From positions 1 to 13,292 of the forward strand of contig CADBNX010000059.1 in NCBI GenBank assembly GCA_902796115.1: a stretch of 13,292 bases of DNA, written 5' to 3'. Within the stretch, counting starts at the first letter, position 1; every line of letters begins with the position of its first letter. The notes under the pieces are model-generated. The model ran no database searches, was not told the DNA's origin, and was given only the letters and a program-made list of their open reading frames with translations. Position numbers and translations under genes: made by a program. Shown here piece after piece: positions 7,277-13,290 of the stretch. The DNA is from an uncultured Eubacteriales bacterium (GTDB taxonomy: Bacteria; Bacillota; Clostridia; Christensenellales; Aristaeellaceae).

Positions 7277-7963
7277 ATGACGATTGCGACACCGATCAAT
7301 AAAGAACGGCTGCGGAACCACCTGACATACAGCGGATGGAAGTATCTGCTGCTGGTGATCGCGTCCATCTTTGTATGGAATCTCGTATACGCGCAGACCG
7401 CGTACCGTTCTCCGCAGGATAAAAGAATCGATGTGTACATCAAAAGCGGCACGACGACCACCGAGCTTGTGAACGCGTTCCTGGAGCCGATCTGGAAAAA
7501 AAGCGTTCCGGAAATGGAAATCGTGGATTCCGTGCTGCTGCTGGATTCCTCGGATTACAGCGCTGCCATGCAGCTGACGGTTTACCTCGGCGCGGGGGAA
7601 GGAGATATCTATATCCTCCCGATGGACGATTACCGGGGCTTCGCTTCTTCGGGCGCTTTTGTGGAGCTGGAAGGGCTCGTGGCGGACGGCTCGATCAACG
7701 CGGAAGGCATCGACCTTTCGGCCGGTTACGTGCAGGTGGCGATCGACAGCGACGAGGAGGGCTATGCCGTATACGGCGACGAAACCCATCTGTACGGAAT
7801 TCCGACGGATTCGCTTTACGGGTTTCTGGAAGGCATGCAGATCGACAACCGCGGACGGATCATGTGCATCAACGTAAATAACGGGAATGACGAGAACGTC
7901 ATCCCCTTCTTCAACGCGCTGCTGCAGGCGGTGCGCAGCGACAAACCCTGGCCGCTGGAATAA
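7277..7963 (+). CDS. Membrane-anchored protein resembling a short solute-binding protein
   Basis: I do not recognise a named family. From the ATG at 7277 (AAGGAAGG 8 nt upstream) the protein has 228 residues: a basic cytosolic start, one hydrophobic segment (about 22-39) ending VYAQ, then a soluble extracytoplasmic part. That part opens like an extracellular solute-binding protein: IDVYIKSG strand, ELVNAFLEPIWKK helix, an acidic IYILPMDDYRGFASSGAFVELEGL segment like the region where such proteins place the first lobe, and a YGIPTDSLYGFL stretch. It then stops, where a normal sugar-binding protein would run to 400 residues or more. There is no lipobox Cys, so anchoring would be by an uncleaved segment or a signal peptide. 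No transporter genes lie nearby. An in-frame ATG at 7205 is less likely because it lacks a ribosome site and would precede the membrane segment with extra residues. Confidence 0.7.
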   Translation: MTIATPINKERLRNHLTYSGWKYLLLVIASIFVWNLVYAQTAYRSPQDKRIDVYIKSGTTTTELVNAFLEPIWKKSVPEMEIVDSVLLLDSSDYSAAMQLTVYLGAGEGDIYILPMDDYRGFASSGAFVELEGLVADGSINAEGIDLSAGYVQVAIDSDEEGYAVYGDETHLYGIPTDSLYGFLEGMQIDNRGRIMCINVNNGNDENVIPFFNALLQAVRSDKPWPLE

Positions 7964-7969
7964 GAAAAC

Positions 7970-8986
7970 TCAGAACCTGATCATTTTCCGCCCGGTCTGA
8001 TAGGCGAATACCAGCAGCCTTCTTCCGGCCCTGCCGGGGAGAACGGTAAAAAAACCGAGCGGATGCGAACGGAGCTTTTTGAAGAGAACCGGGTCGAATG
8101 TGCGGATGCGCTCCCACATTTCCCGGTTTTTTTGTACGCCGCTCTCGCCGCTGAGATACTGGACGGCGGAGGTGGTGAACAGCTGGCCCGCCAGATTGTT
8201 CATCATGTAGCGCCTCAGTTTTTTCGGCTGCGCGCGGAGTGTTTCATAGGGGTAGGAGGTGACCATTTTTTCACAGATGGCGGTCACCTGATCAAGCCGC
8301 CGCAGGAGCATGCCGTCGTTGACGGACTGATCCGCCCGGCCGATGAAATAGCCGTAGAGCGGTTCCGTGAGGTAGGCGATTTTCTTAACATAGGGCAGGG
8401 GCTGATAGATATAGAGGTTGTCCTCGTAAAAGGTATGCTTCGGAAGCTCCAGCCCCATGTCACGAAGCAATTGCGTGCGGTAGGTCAGGGAGTGGATCAT
8501 GAACTGCTTCCAGATGGGGAAGGAGCGGACGGTGTCCCAGGTCATGACGGTGTCCGGATCCAGCTGCCCGCGGTAGCTGACGGAGAAGCAGCAGGGCTCG
8601 TCCTGCCGGTCATACACATAGTCGTTGACGATCAGATCGAGCTGATCCGGTTCGTCCGTATGCGCGCGAAGCAGATCCAGCATCTTCATCAGAGAGGGCG
8701 TGTCAAGCCGGTCGTCGGAATCGACGGATTTGAGATACAGCCCGAGCGCGTGCCGGATGCCCTGATTGAGCCCTTCGCCGTGACCGCCGTTCTCCTGGTG
8801 GATCACGCGCACGCAATCCGGGTGCTTCGCCGCGTATTCGTCCGCGATGGTGCCGGTTTCATCGGTGGAGCCGTCGTCGATGAGCAGGATATCCAGTTCA
8901 TTGCCGCACGGCAGCATGGAATCCACGCAGCGGCGCATGTAGGAAGCTGAATTGTAGCAGGGAACCACGAGGGTCAGCAGTTTCAT
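7970..8986 (-). CDS. Family 2 glycosyltransferase
   Basis: GT-A fold enzyme that transfers a sugar from a nucleotide-sugar donor, probably to a surface polysaccharide, glycolipid or teichoic-acid-like polymer at the inner face of the membrane. The 338-residue protein has the N-terminal LVVPCYNSASYM, the nucleotide-binding IDDGSTDETG (36-45), the metal-binding DSDD (89-92, a DXD variant), and an FYEDN segment (186-190) fitting the ED catalytic-base motif. No convincing membrane helix is seen; the basic, hydrophobic C-terminus may bind the membrane. Its ATG shares one base with the sigH stop (TAATG), so it is probably translated from the sigH transcript. It converges with the upstream + strand gene with only 6 nt between stops, and no intrinsic terminator is visible there. 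Acceptor and donor are unknown. Confidence 0.9.
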   Translation of the reverse strand: MKLLTLVVPCYNSASYMRRCVDSMLPCGNELDILLIDDGSTDETGTIADEYAAKHPDCVRVIHQENGGHGEGLNQGIRHALGLYLKSVDSDDRLDTPSLMKMLDLLRAHTDEPDQLDLIVNDYVYDRQDEPCCFSVSYRGQLDPDTVMTWDTVRSFPIWKQFMIHSLTYRTQLLRDMGLELPKHTFYEDNLYIYQPLPYVKKIAYLTEPLYGYFIGRADQSVNDGMLLRRLDQVTAICEKMVTSYPYETLRAQPKKLRRYMMNNLAGQLFTTSAVQYLSGESGVQKNREMWERIRTFDPVLFKKLRSHPLGFFTVLPGRAGRRLLVFAYQTGRKMIRF

Positions 8987-9630
8987 TACCGGTTTTCCTC
9001 CAGGTATTTGAGCAGCTTGCGTTTCACCCGCTGCAGGGCGTTGTCGATGGATTTGACATGGCGATGCAGATGCTCCGCGATTTCCTGGTAGCTTTTCCCG
9101 TCCAGAAAAGCGCTGAGCACTTCCTTTTCCAGATCGGACAGCAGCTCGTCCAGCTGCTTCTGAATGTTGCGCATCTCCTCCTGGCTGATGTACAGGTCCT
9201 CGGGATTGGTGATGCGGCCTTCCAGAACGTCAAGCAGCGTGCGGTCGCTTTCCTCCTCAAACATGGGACGGTTCAGGGATACATAGGAATTGAGCGGATA
9301 ATGCTTCTGGCGCGTGGCGGTCTTGATGGCGGTGATGATCTGCCGTTTCACGCAGAGCTCCGCGAAGGCATGAAAAGAAGACTGCTTGTCCGGACGGAAA
9401 TCGCGGATCGCCTTATACAGGCCGATCATGCCCTCCTGAACGATGTCCTCATGATCCGCGCCGACAAGAAAATAGCTGCGGGCCTTCGAACGGACAAAGT
9501 TTTTGTACTCGTCCAGGAGGTATACCAGCGCCTGTCCGTCATTGTTCTGCGCCAGGATTGCGACGTCCTCGTCTTTCAGATCGCGGTAAGCGGAAAACTC
9601 ATCCGCCGTGTCCCAGGATGATGGATCCAT
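8986..9630 (-). CDS. sigH: RNA polymerase sigma-H factor
   Basis: Sigma-70-family factor of the Spo0H/SigH group, which in Bacillota drives early sporulation, competence or stationary-phase genes. The 214-residue protein carries region 2 (about 33-105) with HEDIVQEGMIGLYKAI (60-75) and the characteristic AFAELCVKRQIITAIKTATR (88-107), followed by QKHYPLNSYVSLNRP (108-122), a strong SigH signature. Region 4 (about 160-210) holds the helix-turn-helix GKSYQEIAEHLHRHVKSIDN. The ATG has a good AAAGGGAGG site 6 nt upstream. It lies 75 nt downstream of rlmB, a common Bacillota arrangement; the NYN-domain gene (yacP) often found between them is absent. Presence suggests, but does not prove, a spore-forming ancestry. 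Confidence 0.95.
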   Translation of the reverse strand: MDPSSWDTADEFSAYRDLKDEDVAILAQNNDGQALVYLLDEYKNFVRSKARSYFLVGADHEDIVQEGMIGLYKAIRDFRPDKQSSFHAFAELCVKRQIITAIKTATRQKHYPLNSYVSLNRPMFEEESDRTLLDVLEGRITNPEDLYISQEEMRNIQKQLDELLSDLEKEVLSAFLDGKSYQEIAEHLHRHVKSIDNALQRVKRKLLKYLEENR

Positions 9631-9653
9631 AAGCCGCCTCCCTTTGAAGGATT

Positions 9654-9698
9654 CGGCATGATGCCGTGTATGCTTTGTGCGCGCGTGGAAAGACGCGC
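9654..9698 (-). other. Two inverted repeats in the rlmB-sigH gap
   Basis: On reading the - strand from rlmB toward sigH, a stem GCGCGT/ACGCGC with a 6-nt loop (9681-9698) comes first, beginning 7 nt after the rlmB stop, followed by the near-perfect palindrome CGGCATGATGCCG (9654-9666), whose half-sites are 6 bp. No T-tract follows either, so these are not obvious terminators. They could attenuate or process the message between rlmB and sigH, or bind a regulator of sigH. I see no convincing -35/-10 pair for a separate sigH promoter in the gap. Confidence 0.4.
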
Positions 9699-9705
9699 TT
9701 TGCTG

Positions 9706-10770
9706 CTATTGCTCCGACCGGCGCATTTCATACATCAGGATGCCCGCGGCGACGGAAGCGTTCAGGGAGCCGATCGGGCCTTTCATGGGAAGCGCGATGC
9801 GGAAATCGCTTTTCTCAAGCACCAGACGGGATATGCCTTCTCCCTCCGCGCCGATGATCAGCGCCATCGGACCGCCGTATGAAGGCCTGCGGTAATCTTC
9901 GCCGTCCATATCCGCCGCGTAAAGCCACAGGCCGCGGGATTTGAGCAATTCGATGGTGCGAACCAGGTTGCCTACGCGGGCGACCTTCACGCATTCCACC
10001 GCGCCGGCCGACGCCTTGACCGCGCCGGGGGTGAGCCCGACCGCGCGATGCTCCGGTACGATGACGCCGTGCGCGCCGACGCAGGCGGCCGTCCTGATGA
10101 TGGCACCCAGATTCATCGGATCGGTGATGCCGTCCAGAATGATCAGGAAGGGCGCTTCCCCGCGCGCTTCGGCCTCGGCAAACATATCGTCCACGTCCGC
10201 GTACTGATAGGCGGAAGCATAGGCGAGCATGCCCTGATGGGAACGGGTGACGTCATCCAGTGCCTGTTTTTCCACGATCTGGACCGGGATATGCCTCTCA
10301 CGCGCCATCGATACGATTTCGCGCGCCGAACCGGAAAGATCGCCTTTGATGACGAGCAGCTTTTCGATATCCCTGCCGGATTTGATGGCCTCGCGGATGG
10401 GATTGCGTCCGCAGATCAGGTTCTCGGGAAGTGCCGGTTCGGGAGAGGGCGCATGGCGCGCGGGTTCCGGCCGGGGCGTCGGGGACGGCGCGCGGCGCAT
10501 GGGCGCCGGCCGGGGCGCGGGGGAGGGCGCGTGGCGCGCGGGTTCCGGCCGCGGGGACGCGGGACGGCGTTTCGCGGGAGCGGAGAATTCCTCCCGGCGG
10601 GGAGCCGGACGGGAGGAGGGGGAGAAAGTGTTTTCCTCTCCGCGGGCGGAAGCGCGGCCCGTGCCGCGCGGTTTCCGGGCGTTTTCCTCGCGCTCCCAGC
10701 GTGCCGCGTCGCGGCGCAGATGCTCCTCACGGGTCACTTTTTTCGGCTTGGCGTTTTCATAATACGGCAT
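9706..10770 (-). CDS. rlmB: 23S rRNA (guanosine-2'-O-)-methyltransferase, RlmB/TrmH family, with long low-complexity N-terminus
   Basis: SPOUT-class (trefoil-knot) methyltransferase using S-adenosylmethionine to methylate a ribose 2'-O, in RlmB at G2251 of 23S rRNA. Residues about 117-190 are the substrate-binding domain (ICGRNPIREAIKSG). The catalytic part has motif 1 ILDGITDPMNLGAIIRTA (211-228) with Asn220 and Arg226, motif 2 ALIIGAEGEGIS (303-314) and motif 3 LPMKGPIGSLNASVAAGI (327-344). Residues 1-116 are an extension rich in Arg, Pro and Ala, including three 13-residue repeats. ATG 10770 with GAGGAA 6 nt upstream is preferred; a GTG at 10806 forms a GTGA overlap with the thyX stop but lacks a ribosome site. 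Total 354 residues, longer than the roughly 245 typical of plain RlmB. Confidence 0.93.
   Translation of the reverse strand: MPYYENAKPKKVTREEHLRRDAARWEREENARKPRGTGRASARGEENTFSPSSRPAPRREEFSAPAKRRPASPRPEPARHAPSPAPRPAPMRRAPSPTPRPEPARHAPSPEPALPENLICGRNPIREAIKSGRDIEKLLVIKGDLSGSAREIVSMARERHIPVQIVEKQALDDVTRSHQGMLAYASAYQYADVDDMFAEAEARGEAPFLIILDGITDPMNLGAIIRTAACVGAHGVIVPEHRAVGLTPGAVKASAGAVECVKVARVGNLVRTIELLKSRGLWLYAADMDGEDYRRPSYGGPMALIIGAEGEGISRLVLEKSDFRIALPMKGPIGSLNASVAAGILMYEMRRSEQ
10438..10554 (-). repeat. Three tandem 39-bp repeats within rlmB
   Basis: Three contiguous in-frame 39-bp units (10516-10554, 10477-10515, 10438-10476 in coding order) encode 13-residue repeats of the form PRPEPARHAPSPA, PRPAPMRRAPSPT and PRPEPARHAPSPE (residues 73-111). 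The outer copies differ only in the last residue, while the middle one is more diverged, which suggests repeated slippage or unequal crossing-over. The product would be an unstructured, positively charged, proline-rich linker ahead of the methyltransferase domain. Confidence 0.9.
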
Positions 10771-10802
10771 GACGCATTCCTCTTTCTTTGAACGGTACGG
10801 GA

Positions 10803-11516
10803 TCACAGTTTCGCGTATTTTTCACGCATTTCGGCCGCCCGGCCGCAGGATTTCGCGCCTTCCGGGCAGGGACCTGATACGCAGGAGGGGCCTGCGGTTT
10901 CAAACAGCGCCGGCGCGGCTTTTTTGCACAGCGACAGCATCGCGTCCGCCAGAGCGCGGATCTCCCACTGCGCCCTGCTGCAGCAGCGCAGTGAGAAGAA
11001 ATGGAGCAGTTCCCTGCAGTTCATGGTTAAGGTGAGCCTGGTTTCACAGGCGGCGGGAAGTACGAAACGCGCGTCTTCATTGGCGTTTTCGCCGAGCTTT
11101 TCCTGCCAGGCGCGATACCAGGAATGCGCGGTTTCCATCTGGGAGCGGTATTCGGCGACCGCTTCTTCCCCCAAGCCGCGGATGCGCGGCGGGATGATAT
11201 AGTCAAAACCCTCGCCCAGGGAAACGTAGCGCTGGCTCTGTACGCTGAAGGAAGCGATGCGGTGCCGTGTGAGCTGAGCGAGCAGCACGCGCGATACCCC
11301 TTCCACCGCGAAGGTGAAGGAGGCGTGCTCCAGCACGGAAAGATGGCCTGAGGCGACGATACGCCGCAGGAAAACGGTCTGGTCTTTCGTGTGAACCAGC
11401 GCCGCGAGCTCGTCTGTGTGCATGGCGCTGTAGCAGGTACGGGCCGCCGCCGCACAGACCGCTTCAGCGTCCGGCGTGGAGGCGAGCAGGGTGACTTTCA
11501 GTCTGCTTTCGGGCAT
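10803..11516 (-). CDS. thyX: Flavin-dependent thymidylate synthase
   Basis: Makes dTMP from dUMP using methylene-tetrahydrofolate, FAD and NADPH, an alternative to ThyA. The 237-residue protein has the diagnostic ThyX motif RHR-X7-S (R84-H85-R86 to S94) followed by QRY, the early LEHASFTFAVEGVSR segment (62-76), and the nucleotide-binding CRELLHFFSLRCCSRAQWEI. The C-terminal tail carries a Cys cluster (PSCVSGPCPEGAKSCG) that is common in clostridial ThyX. The ATG follows a full AAAGGAGG site at a short 4-nt spacing. Its start lies inside mrnC (19-nt overlap), so translation is probably coupled. No thyA is seen in the window. Confidence 0.96.
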   Translation of the reverse strand: MPESRLKVTLLASTPDAEAVCAAAARTCYSAMHTDELAALVHTKDQTVFLRRIVASGHLSVLEHASFTFAVEGVSRVLLAQLTRHRIASFSVQSQRYVSLGEGFDYIIPPRIRGLGEEAVAEYRSQMETAHSWYRAWQEKLGENANEDARFVLPAACETRLTLTMNCRELLHFFSLRCCSRAQWEIRALADAMLSLCKKAAPALFETAGPSCVSGPCPEGAKSCGRAAEMREKYAKL

Positions 11517-11920
11517 AGATCCTCCTTTTGACGGCCGGCTTCGTTCAGCACGCGAAGCCTTTCATACCGGCCTGTCAGGTACAGATAGCCGTACAGCGCT
11601 TCCAGCGCGGTACTCTGGCTGTAATCCCCCGGCGAGGCGTGTCTCGGCACGCCGTGATGGGTGTGTGCGTTTCTGCCCCGCCGGACGATCTCGTTTTCCT
11701 CGCTGCTCAGCAGCGGCAGGATCCGCACGAGGGACTCTGCCTGCGCGGAGGCCTTGACCTGCGCGGTTGCGAGACGGTGCAGGGCGTCCGGGGTTCTTTC
11801 GGGGCAGCACAGTTCCTGCCGGGTCAGCAGCGTGTGCACGCTGTCTCCCACAAAGGCCAGGGTGAGCGGCGAAAGCAGCCTTGCCTGCTCCGGGGTCATG
11901 GAGGGGAAAAGAGCGTTCAT
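11498..11920 (-). CDS. mrnC: Mini-ribonuclease III
   Basis: Double-strand-specific RNase of the RNase III family that lacks the RNA-binding domain and, in Bacillus, matures the ends of 23S rRNA. The 140-residue protein is full length. Catalytic acidic residues are Asp26 in LAFVGDSVHTLL (21-32) and Glu107 in STALEALYGYLYLTGRYERL; the RRGRNAH segment (80-86) and the conserved GYLYLTG are hallmarks. In Bacillota it usually follows cysS; here it follows an AraC-family gene with an ATGA overlap (11917-11920). It overlaps thyX by 19 nt at its 3' end. Pairing with rlmB in one operon fits a role in 23S rRNA maturation. Confidence 0.93.
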   Translation of the reverse strand: MNALFPSMTPEQARLLSPLTLAFVGDSVHTLLTRQELCCPERTPDALHRLATAQVKASAQAESLVRILPLLSSEENEIVRRGRNAHTHHGVPRHASPGDYSQSTALEALYGYLYLTGRYERLRVLNEAGRQKEDLCPKAD

Positions 11921-12792
11921 TTGAGGGCGGTTTTGCTGTAGGCGGAGGGACTGACGCCGACAACGTTTTTGAAGGCCTTGGAAAAATGATAGGGATCGCT
12001 CATGCCGACCTCGGTGCCGCTCTGGCGCACGCTGTGACCCTGCTTCAGGAGCGCCTTCGCACGCTCCATTTTGCAGAACAGCTGGTAGCTTTGCGGCGGC
12101 ATGCCGACCTCGGATACGAAACGCTTGCGGAAGGTTTCCACCGGCATGCGGGAAAGAGCCGCCATGTCGGACAGGGAGAAATTGTCGCGGTACTGATTCC
12201 GGCGCATCGCATCGATCACTTTCGCGATTTCATGGGAGAGAACGGCATCCTTGGAAACCGGCTGGCCGCAATGGGTGGCCAGCATTCCCCACAGCAGCTG
12301 CTGAAGCTGTGCGGAAGAAGATTCCTGCACGTCATGGAGGCGCACCGTGGCCTGCACGATATTGCGCGCCAGATTCATCTGGGTGGGAAGAACTCCCTGC
12401 CGGAGCATGCGGTGAGGCACCGCGCCCATGCGGAGCATGAATTCGTTGGCCAGCGTGCCGCTGAGCGTCATCCAGAAAACGCGGCATTCTTCCGTGATAT
12501 TGAGGCTGATTTCGCCGTACTCGGGCGGTACCATGCAGCAGTCCCTGCCCTTGAGGGTGACGGTGTCCGACTCGTGCGTCAGGGTCATTTTACCGGACTC
12601 CGACGCAAACCAGAGCCAGCTGTGCGAAGGAAGCACTTTCTGCCTGCTGACCTGCAGCATGGCGGAACCGGAAGCGGATATATATACACCGGACGCGCTG
12701 GCCAGGGAATCCGGCGTATGGACGCTTTCCACCAGCAGCGCGGGATTCTGTTCGTTGCTTTCATCTGTCAGGAAAAGAATGGAATTGCTCAT
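11917..12792 (-). CDS. AraC-family transcriptional regulator
   Basis: Cytoplasmic DNA-binding regulator of 291 residues. The N-terminal half looks like a cupin-type sensing domain of the AraC family (beta-rich, with SWLWFASESGKMTL at about 58-71 and RVFWMTLSG at 104-112); ligand unknown. The C-terminal domain has two helix-turn-helices, the first around NFSLSDMAALSRMPVETFRKRF (split here as 204-225) and the second around 254-277 with the family signature SDPYHFSKAFKNVVGVSPSAY. ATG 12790-12792 has AAGGGAG 7 nt upstream and lies about 30 nt after a strong promoter; an upstream in-frame ATG at 12876 would be before that promoter and is rejected. The stop overlaps mrnC by ATGA. It probably heads the whole - strand operon and may regulate itself. 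Confidence 0.92.
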   Translation of the reverse strand: MSNSILFLTDESNEQNPALLVESVHTPDSLASASGVYISASGSAMLQVSRQKVLPSHSWLWFASESGKMTLTHESDTVTLKGRDCCMVPPEYGEISLNITEECRVFWMTLSGTLANEFMLRMGAVPHRMLRQGVLPTQMNLARNIVQATVRLHDVQESSSAQLQQLLWGMLATHCGQPVSKDAVLSHEIAKVIDAMRRNQYRDNFSLSDMAALSRMPVETFRKRFVSEVGMPPQSYQLFCKMERAKALLKQGHSVRQSGTEVGMSDPYHFSKAFKNVVGVSPSAYSKTALK

Positions 12793-12825
12793 CGAATCAC
12801 TCCCTTGGCTGAATGATAGACTTAT

Positions 12826-12854
12826 ATTGTATACGCGGCGAAGAGAGATGTCAA
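12826..12854 (-). promoter_or_regulatory. Near-consensus sigma-A promoter for araC-mrnC-thyX-rlmB-sigH
   Basis: On the - strand, a perfect TTGACA (12849-12854) is followed after exactly 17 nt by TACAAT (12826-12831, 5 of 6 match). Transcription would begin near 12819, giving a leader of about 27 nt that holds the AAGGGAG ribosome site of the AraC gene. It is the best promoter in the window and probably drives all or most of the - strand genes. Confidence 0.85.
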
Positions 12855-12876
12855 TATCGGATACCAAATCTGACAT
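12848..12876 (-). promoter_or_regulatory. Inverted repeat overlapping the araC promoter -35 box, possible operator
   Basis: ATGTCA (12848-12853) and TGACAT (12871-12876) form a perfect 6-bp inverted repeat with 17 nt between arms, about two helical turns centre to centre. One arm lies over the -35 box. It could be a binding site for the AraC-family protein encoded just downstream, or for another regulator. AraC proteins often use direct repeats, so the assignment is tentative. Confidence 0.4.
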
Positions 12877-12999
12877 GAGGGCTGTTACAGTTCAGCCTGG
12901 ACGGCAGGAAAACCGGGTATGAAGGAGGCAGGGGATAATCCCATGCTTGAATCCATCATCAGCGGCTTTGGCTGGCGGGCCGAGCGCGCCCGGTGGGCG
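12877..12999. other. Non-coding stretch between araC promoter region and repeat block
   Basis: No recognisable gene. A short + strand frame begins at 12919 or 12943 (an AAGGAGG lies at 12922-12928) and would run through the repeat block to 13119, but only its first 20 residues or so lie outside repeats and resemble nothing I know. A small palindrome GGGAT-A-ATCCC sits at 12932-12942. The stretch probably joins the araC promoter to the repeat element. Confidence 0.5.
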
Positions 13000-13074
13000 A
13001 ACCTCATCCGTCAGCCCTGCGGGCTGCCACCTTCCCAAACCTCATCCGACCGCCTGGCGGCGGCCACCTTCCCC
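13000..13074 (+). repeat. Two tandem 37-bp hairpin-bearing repeats
   Basis: Two units (13000-13036 and 13038-13074) both open AACCTCATCCG and end CCACCTTCCC, 38 bp apart. Their variable centres each form a hairpin: CAGCCC/GGGCTG with loop TGC in the first, CCGCC/GGCGG with loop TGGC in the second. Stem sequence differs while pairing is kept, which suggests structure under selection or an origin as a multi-copy intergenic element. Similar CCTCATCCG...CCACCTTCCCC...GGGGAAGG elements are, as I recall, scattered between genes in gut Clostridia; not checked. Confidence 0.75.
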
Positions 13075-13085
13075 ATGGGGGAAGG
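13067..13085 (+). repeat. Strong 8-bp hairpin closing the repeat block
   Basis: CCTTCCCC (13067-13074) pairs perfectly with GGGGAAGG (13078-13085) across a 3-nt loop ATG. It overlaps the end of the second 37-bp unit and looks like the terminal arm of the same element. No T-run follows on + and no T-run on - before it, so an ordinary terminator is unlikely. Confidence 0.75.
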
Positions 13086-13097
13086 CTGCGGGGAAAG

Positions 13098-13290
13098 CAG
13101 CGAACCGGAAGCCCGGTGAACAACAGGTATCTGCAAACGAAGTGCAGCAGATGCCATCCTGAACTGCGCCCGAGGGGCAGAGGTGAGCGCCCGCAGTGCG
13201 GGATACAGCGAACCGACAGCCCAGTGAGCAATAGGTATCTGCAAACGTAGTGCTGCAGATGCCATTGCGAACTGCGGTCGAGGGACGGAG
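13098..13290 (+). repeat. Direct repeats with 108-bp period carrying a conserved hairpin
   Basis: Copy 1 (13098-13182) and copy 2 (13206-13290) align without gaps over 85 bp with 14 differences by my count; copy 2 runs into the window edge, so further copies may exist. Each holds a hairpin opening GGTATCTGC and closing GCAGATGCC: 13126-13134/13147-13155 in copy 1 (9 bp) and 13234-13243/13254-13263 in copy 2 (10 bp), with one G-T pair and a loop of 10-12 nt. A separate palindrome CCCGCA-G-TGCGGG (13190-13202) sits between copies. The period equals 36 codons, but stop codons and differing residues argue against a protein repeat. Confidence 0.8.

Noticed and set aside
8047..8056. Run of seven A (seven T on the coding strand) in the glycosyltransferase gene as a programmed frameshift site
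   Set aside because: The frame is intact on both sides and continues with a plausible C-terminus; no alternative frame product is supported.
8063..8950. + strand open frame of 295 codons opposite the glycosyltransferase
   Set aside because: The opposite strand has intact DDGSTD and DSDD motifs and good operon context; this frame has no recognisable motif.
10771..10806. GTG at 10806 as rlmB start, overlapping the thyX stop as GTGA
   Set aside because: The overlap is attractive in this compact operon, but no ribosome site precedes it, while ATG 10770 has GAGGAA at good spacing.
12793..12876. Upstream ATG at 12876 as the start of the AraC gene
   Set aside because: It would place the start upstream of a near-consensus promoter and has no ribosome site; ATG 12792 has both in the right order.
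12919..13119. Small + strand open frame of 66 codons starting before the repeat block
   Set aside because: Two thirds of it is translated repeat and hairpin sequence, and the remaining start resembles no known protein.
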